From positions 1 through 7,933 of the forward strand of contig CAJWOD010000056.1 in NCBI GenBank assembly GCA_913044145.1: a DNA stretch of 7,933 nucleotides, given 5' to 3'. Below, piece after piece: positions 6,736-7,933 of this stretch. Each line of letters starts with the position of its first letter. Position 1 is the first letter of the stretch. A model generated the notes under the pieces. The model worked only from the letters and a program-made list of their open reading frames with translations. It had not been told where the DNA came from and made no database searches. The position numbers were made by a program, and so were the translations under genes. The stretch comes from an uncultured Nitrospina sp. Lineage in GTDB: Bacteria; Nitrospinota; Nitrospinia; Nitrospinales; VA-1.

Positions 6736-6755
6736 ATTACAAAGTGCATTGTAAT
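6736..6755. repeat. Perfect 7-bp inverted repeat between rodA and rng
   Basis: The arms ATTACAA and TTGTAAT flank AGTGCA. The dyad starts four bases past the rodA stop codon, and its centre is about 42 bp upstream of the transcription start predicted from the extended -10. It may be an operator for a dimeric regulator (two half-sites separated by 6 bp, as in the CRP/FNR superfamily) or an RNA hairpin after rodA. It is AT-rich and lacks a following run of U, so a strong intrinsic terminator is unlikely. Confidence 0.5.
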
Positions 6756-6758
6756 GTC

Positions 6759-7859
6759 TTAACGGAGCGTGCGACGCATTTCTACGTTGAGTAGCAAGCC
6801 TATCGCAAAAAAATTCGTTATGAGTGACGAACCACCGTAACTCAAAAAAGGTAAGGGTATACCCGTGATGGGAAAGATGCCAATAGTCATTCCAATATTA
6901 AAAATCATATAAAACGAAATTGAAATAATAAGGCCTAGGGAAAGAAAAAATCCGAAACGGTCTGCTGCGCGAAAGGCAATGTTCAATCCTTTTAAAATAA
7001 TAAAAGTTAATAATGAAATAAGAAGGATCACACCAATAAATCCGGTTTCTTCTGCGAAAACGGAAAAAATAAAGTCGGTATGTTTTTCTGGGAGAAAGTT
7101 GAGTCGACTCTGGGTGCCGGCGAATAATCCCTTTCCCCAAAAGCCTCCCGATCCAATTGCTATTTTAGACTGAATAGAGTGATATCCTGCACCCAAGGGG
7201 TCAAGTTCAGGATTAAACAATGTGCGAACTCTAGCTTTTTGATAGTCCTTGAGAACAAACCATAGAGCTGGCGCTAAAGCAAGACCACCGACAAATAACT
7301 TAATTAATGTTAACCGGTCGATTTCGATTGCAACAATGAATGCAAGGAAGATGAATAGGATCATCATGGTAGTTCCCAGGTCGGGTTGTACTAAGATGAA
7401 CCCGCCTAATGTAACTGTTAATAGGGCAGGAGTGATAAGGTCGCGCAATGTGTATTGGCCTGAAAGTTTTCCTGACTCAAAATATTTTGCAAGAACAATT
7501 ACAATGGCTATCTTAGCAAACTCTGACACTTGAATGCTTATCGAACCTATATATATCCAACGTTTTGACCCTGACGCCACGACACCATTGATCAGAACAT
7601 AACCCAGGCCGATAATAGTAAATGCGTAGATGAGATAGGCATAGCGGCTGAACCAGCGATAGTCCAATGCCAGAGCAACCAACATTGCAATGAGACCGTA
7701 TGCGATCCAGTAGATTTGTTTGATATATAACCCACGAAAAAACTCTTCCGGACGCGCATGGTTGGCACTATAGATAGTGACAACTCCGATCACAGATACT
7801 GTTAGTATGGCGACGAAGTATAACCAATTGAAATGGGATACTATACGACGATCAATCAT
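6759..7859 (-). CDS. rodA: Peptidoglycan glycosyltransferase RodA (SEDS family)
   Basis: RodA polymerises lipid II glycan strands in the elongasome together with the class B transpeptidase PBP2, at the inner membrane. From the ATG at 7859 it is 366 residues with about ten membrane spans, a normal length. Landmarks (numbered from the TTG at 7865, two residues earlier) are GSKRWI (99-104), SEFAK (114-118), QPDLGT (160-165), LPEKHTDFIF (258-267) with D264 matching the essential aspartate of SEDS enzymes, and ITGIPLPFLSYGGSS (333-347). The DPLGAGYHSIQSKIAIGSGG stretch (222-241) and the short C-terminus mark it as RodA rather than FtsW. The ATG at 7859 is chosen over the in-frame TTG at 7865; neither has a convincing Shine-Dalgarno sequence. 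mrdA (PBP2) is the usual upstream neighbour, but its identity cannot be confirmed from the few bases left. Confidence 0.95.
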   Translation of the reverse strand: MIDRRIVSHFNWLYFVAILTVSVIGVVTIYSANHARPEEFFRGLYIKQIYWIAYGLIAMLVALALDYRWFSRYAYLIYAFTIIGLGYVLINGVVASGSKRWIYIGSISIQVSEFAKIAIVIVLAKYFESGKLSGQYTLRDLITPALLTVTLGGFILVQPDLGTTMMILFIFLAFIVAIEIDRLTLIKLFVGGLALAPALWFVLKDYQKARVRTLFNPELDPLGAGYHSIQSKIAIGSGGFWGKGLFAGTQSRLNFLPEKHTDFIFSVFAEETGFIGVILLISLLTFIILKGLNIAFRAADRFGFFLSLGLIISISFYMIFNIGMTIGIFPITGIPLPFLSYGGSSLITNFFAIGLLLNVEMRRTLR

Positions 7860-7861
7860 GA

Positions 7862-7933
7862 TCAAGATTTTACCACAACTATTTGAAAAATATGCTGTAG
7901 GTTTATATGAGGTGGTCGTTTGAACAAACGTTG
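7862..7933 (-). other. Window edge upstream of rodA, unassigned (possible tail of an upstream gene)
   Basis: Two minus-strand frames enter from the right edge and stop before rodA. One ends in TGA at 7862-7864 with the tail QIVVVKS, next to the rodA start. The other ends in TAA at 7903-7905 after nine codons. Either could be the end of the expected mrdA gene; neither short tail is recognisable. A plus-strand ATG at 7907 opens a frame to the edge (MRWSFEQTL), which is too short to judge. An inverted repeat CGTTTG-AA-CAAACG lies at 7917-7930. Confidence 0.3.

Noticed and set aside
7917..7930. Inverted repeat CGTTTG-AA-CAAACG at the right edge as an operator or attachment site
   Set aside because: The sequence ends 3 bp later, so its context cannot be judged. 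It may simply be inside the 3' end of an upstream gene.

Overview
The window is a compact, AT-rich stretch of bacterial chromosome made almost entirely of conserved single-copy genes. The organism looks Gram-negative: there is a lipobox lipoprotein resembling the SmpA/OmlA (BamE) group, an RNase E/G enzyme and a RodA elongasome protein. A NarK/NrtP-type nitrate/nitrite transporter in this setting would fit a marine nitrite oxidiser (Nitrospinota-like) or a deltaproteobacterial lineage. That placement is inference only, since no phylogenetic marker gene is present.

Left part, minus strand: the first 97 codons of mutY (cut by the left edge) lie downstream of a complete queE, 58 bp apart and in the same direction. 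A 310-bp divergent intergenic region separates queE from a plus-strand D-2-hydroxyacid dehydrogenase (glyoxylate/hydroxypyruvate reductase type). That gene most likely starts at a GTG at 1301, behind a good Shine-Dalgarno sequence.

Right part, minus strand, in transcription order: rodA; a 79-bp gap with an extended -10 promoter and a palindrome; rng (RNase G); a small lipoprotein whose start overlaps the rng stop (ATGA); a nitrate/nitrite major facilitator transporter; and ychF. The rng to ychF genes have gaps of -4, 17 and 14 bp and look like one operon. ychF ends 3 bp from the converging dehydrogenase gene.

Functionally the window covers base-excision repair (MutY), queuosine/7-deazaguanine synthesis (QueE), 2-oxoacid reduction, rRNA/mRNA processing (RNase G), translation-associated ATPase activity (YchF), cell elongation (RodA) and nitrogen oxyanion transport. 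I found no mobile element, CRISPR array, tRNA, rRNA or convincing riboswitch, and no clear case for a new multi-gene system. The most notable points are the placement of the nitrogen transporter and lipoprotein inside an RNA-metabolism operon, the regulatory layout in front of rng, and a changed G4 motif in YchF.
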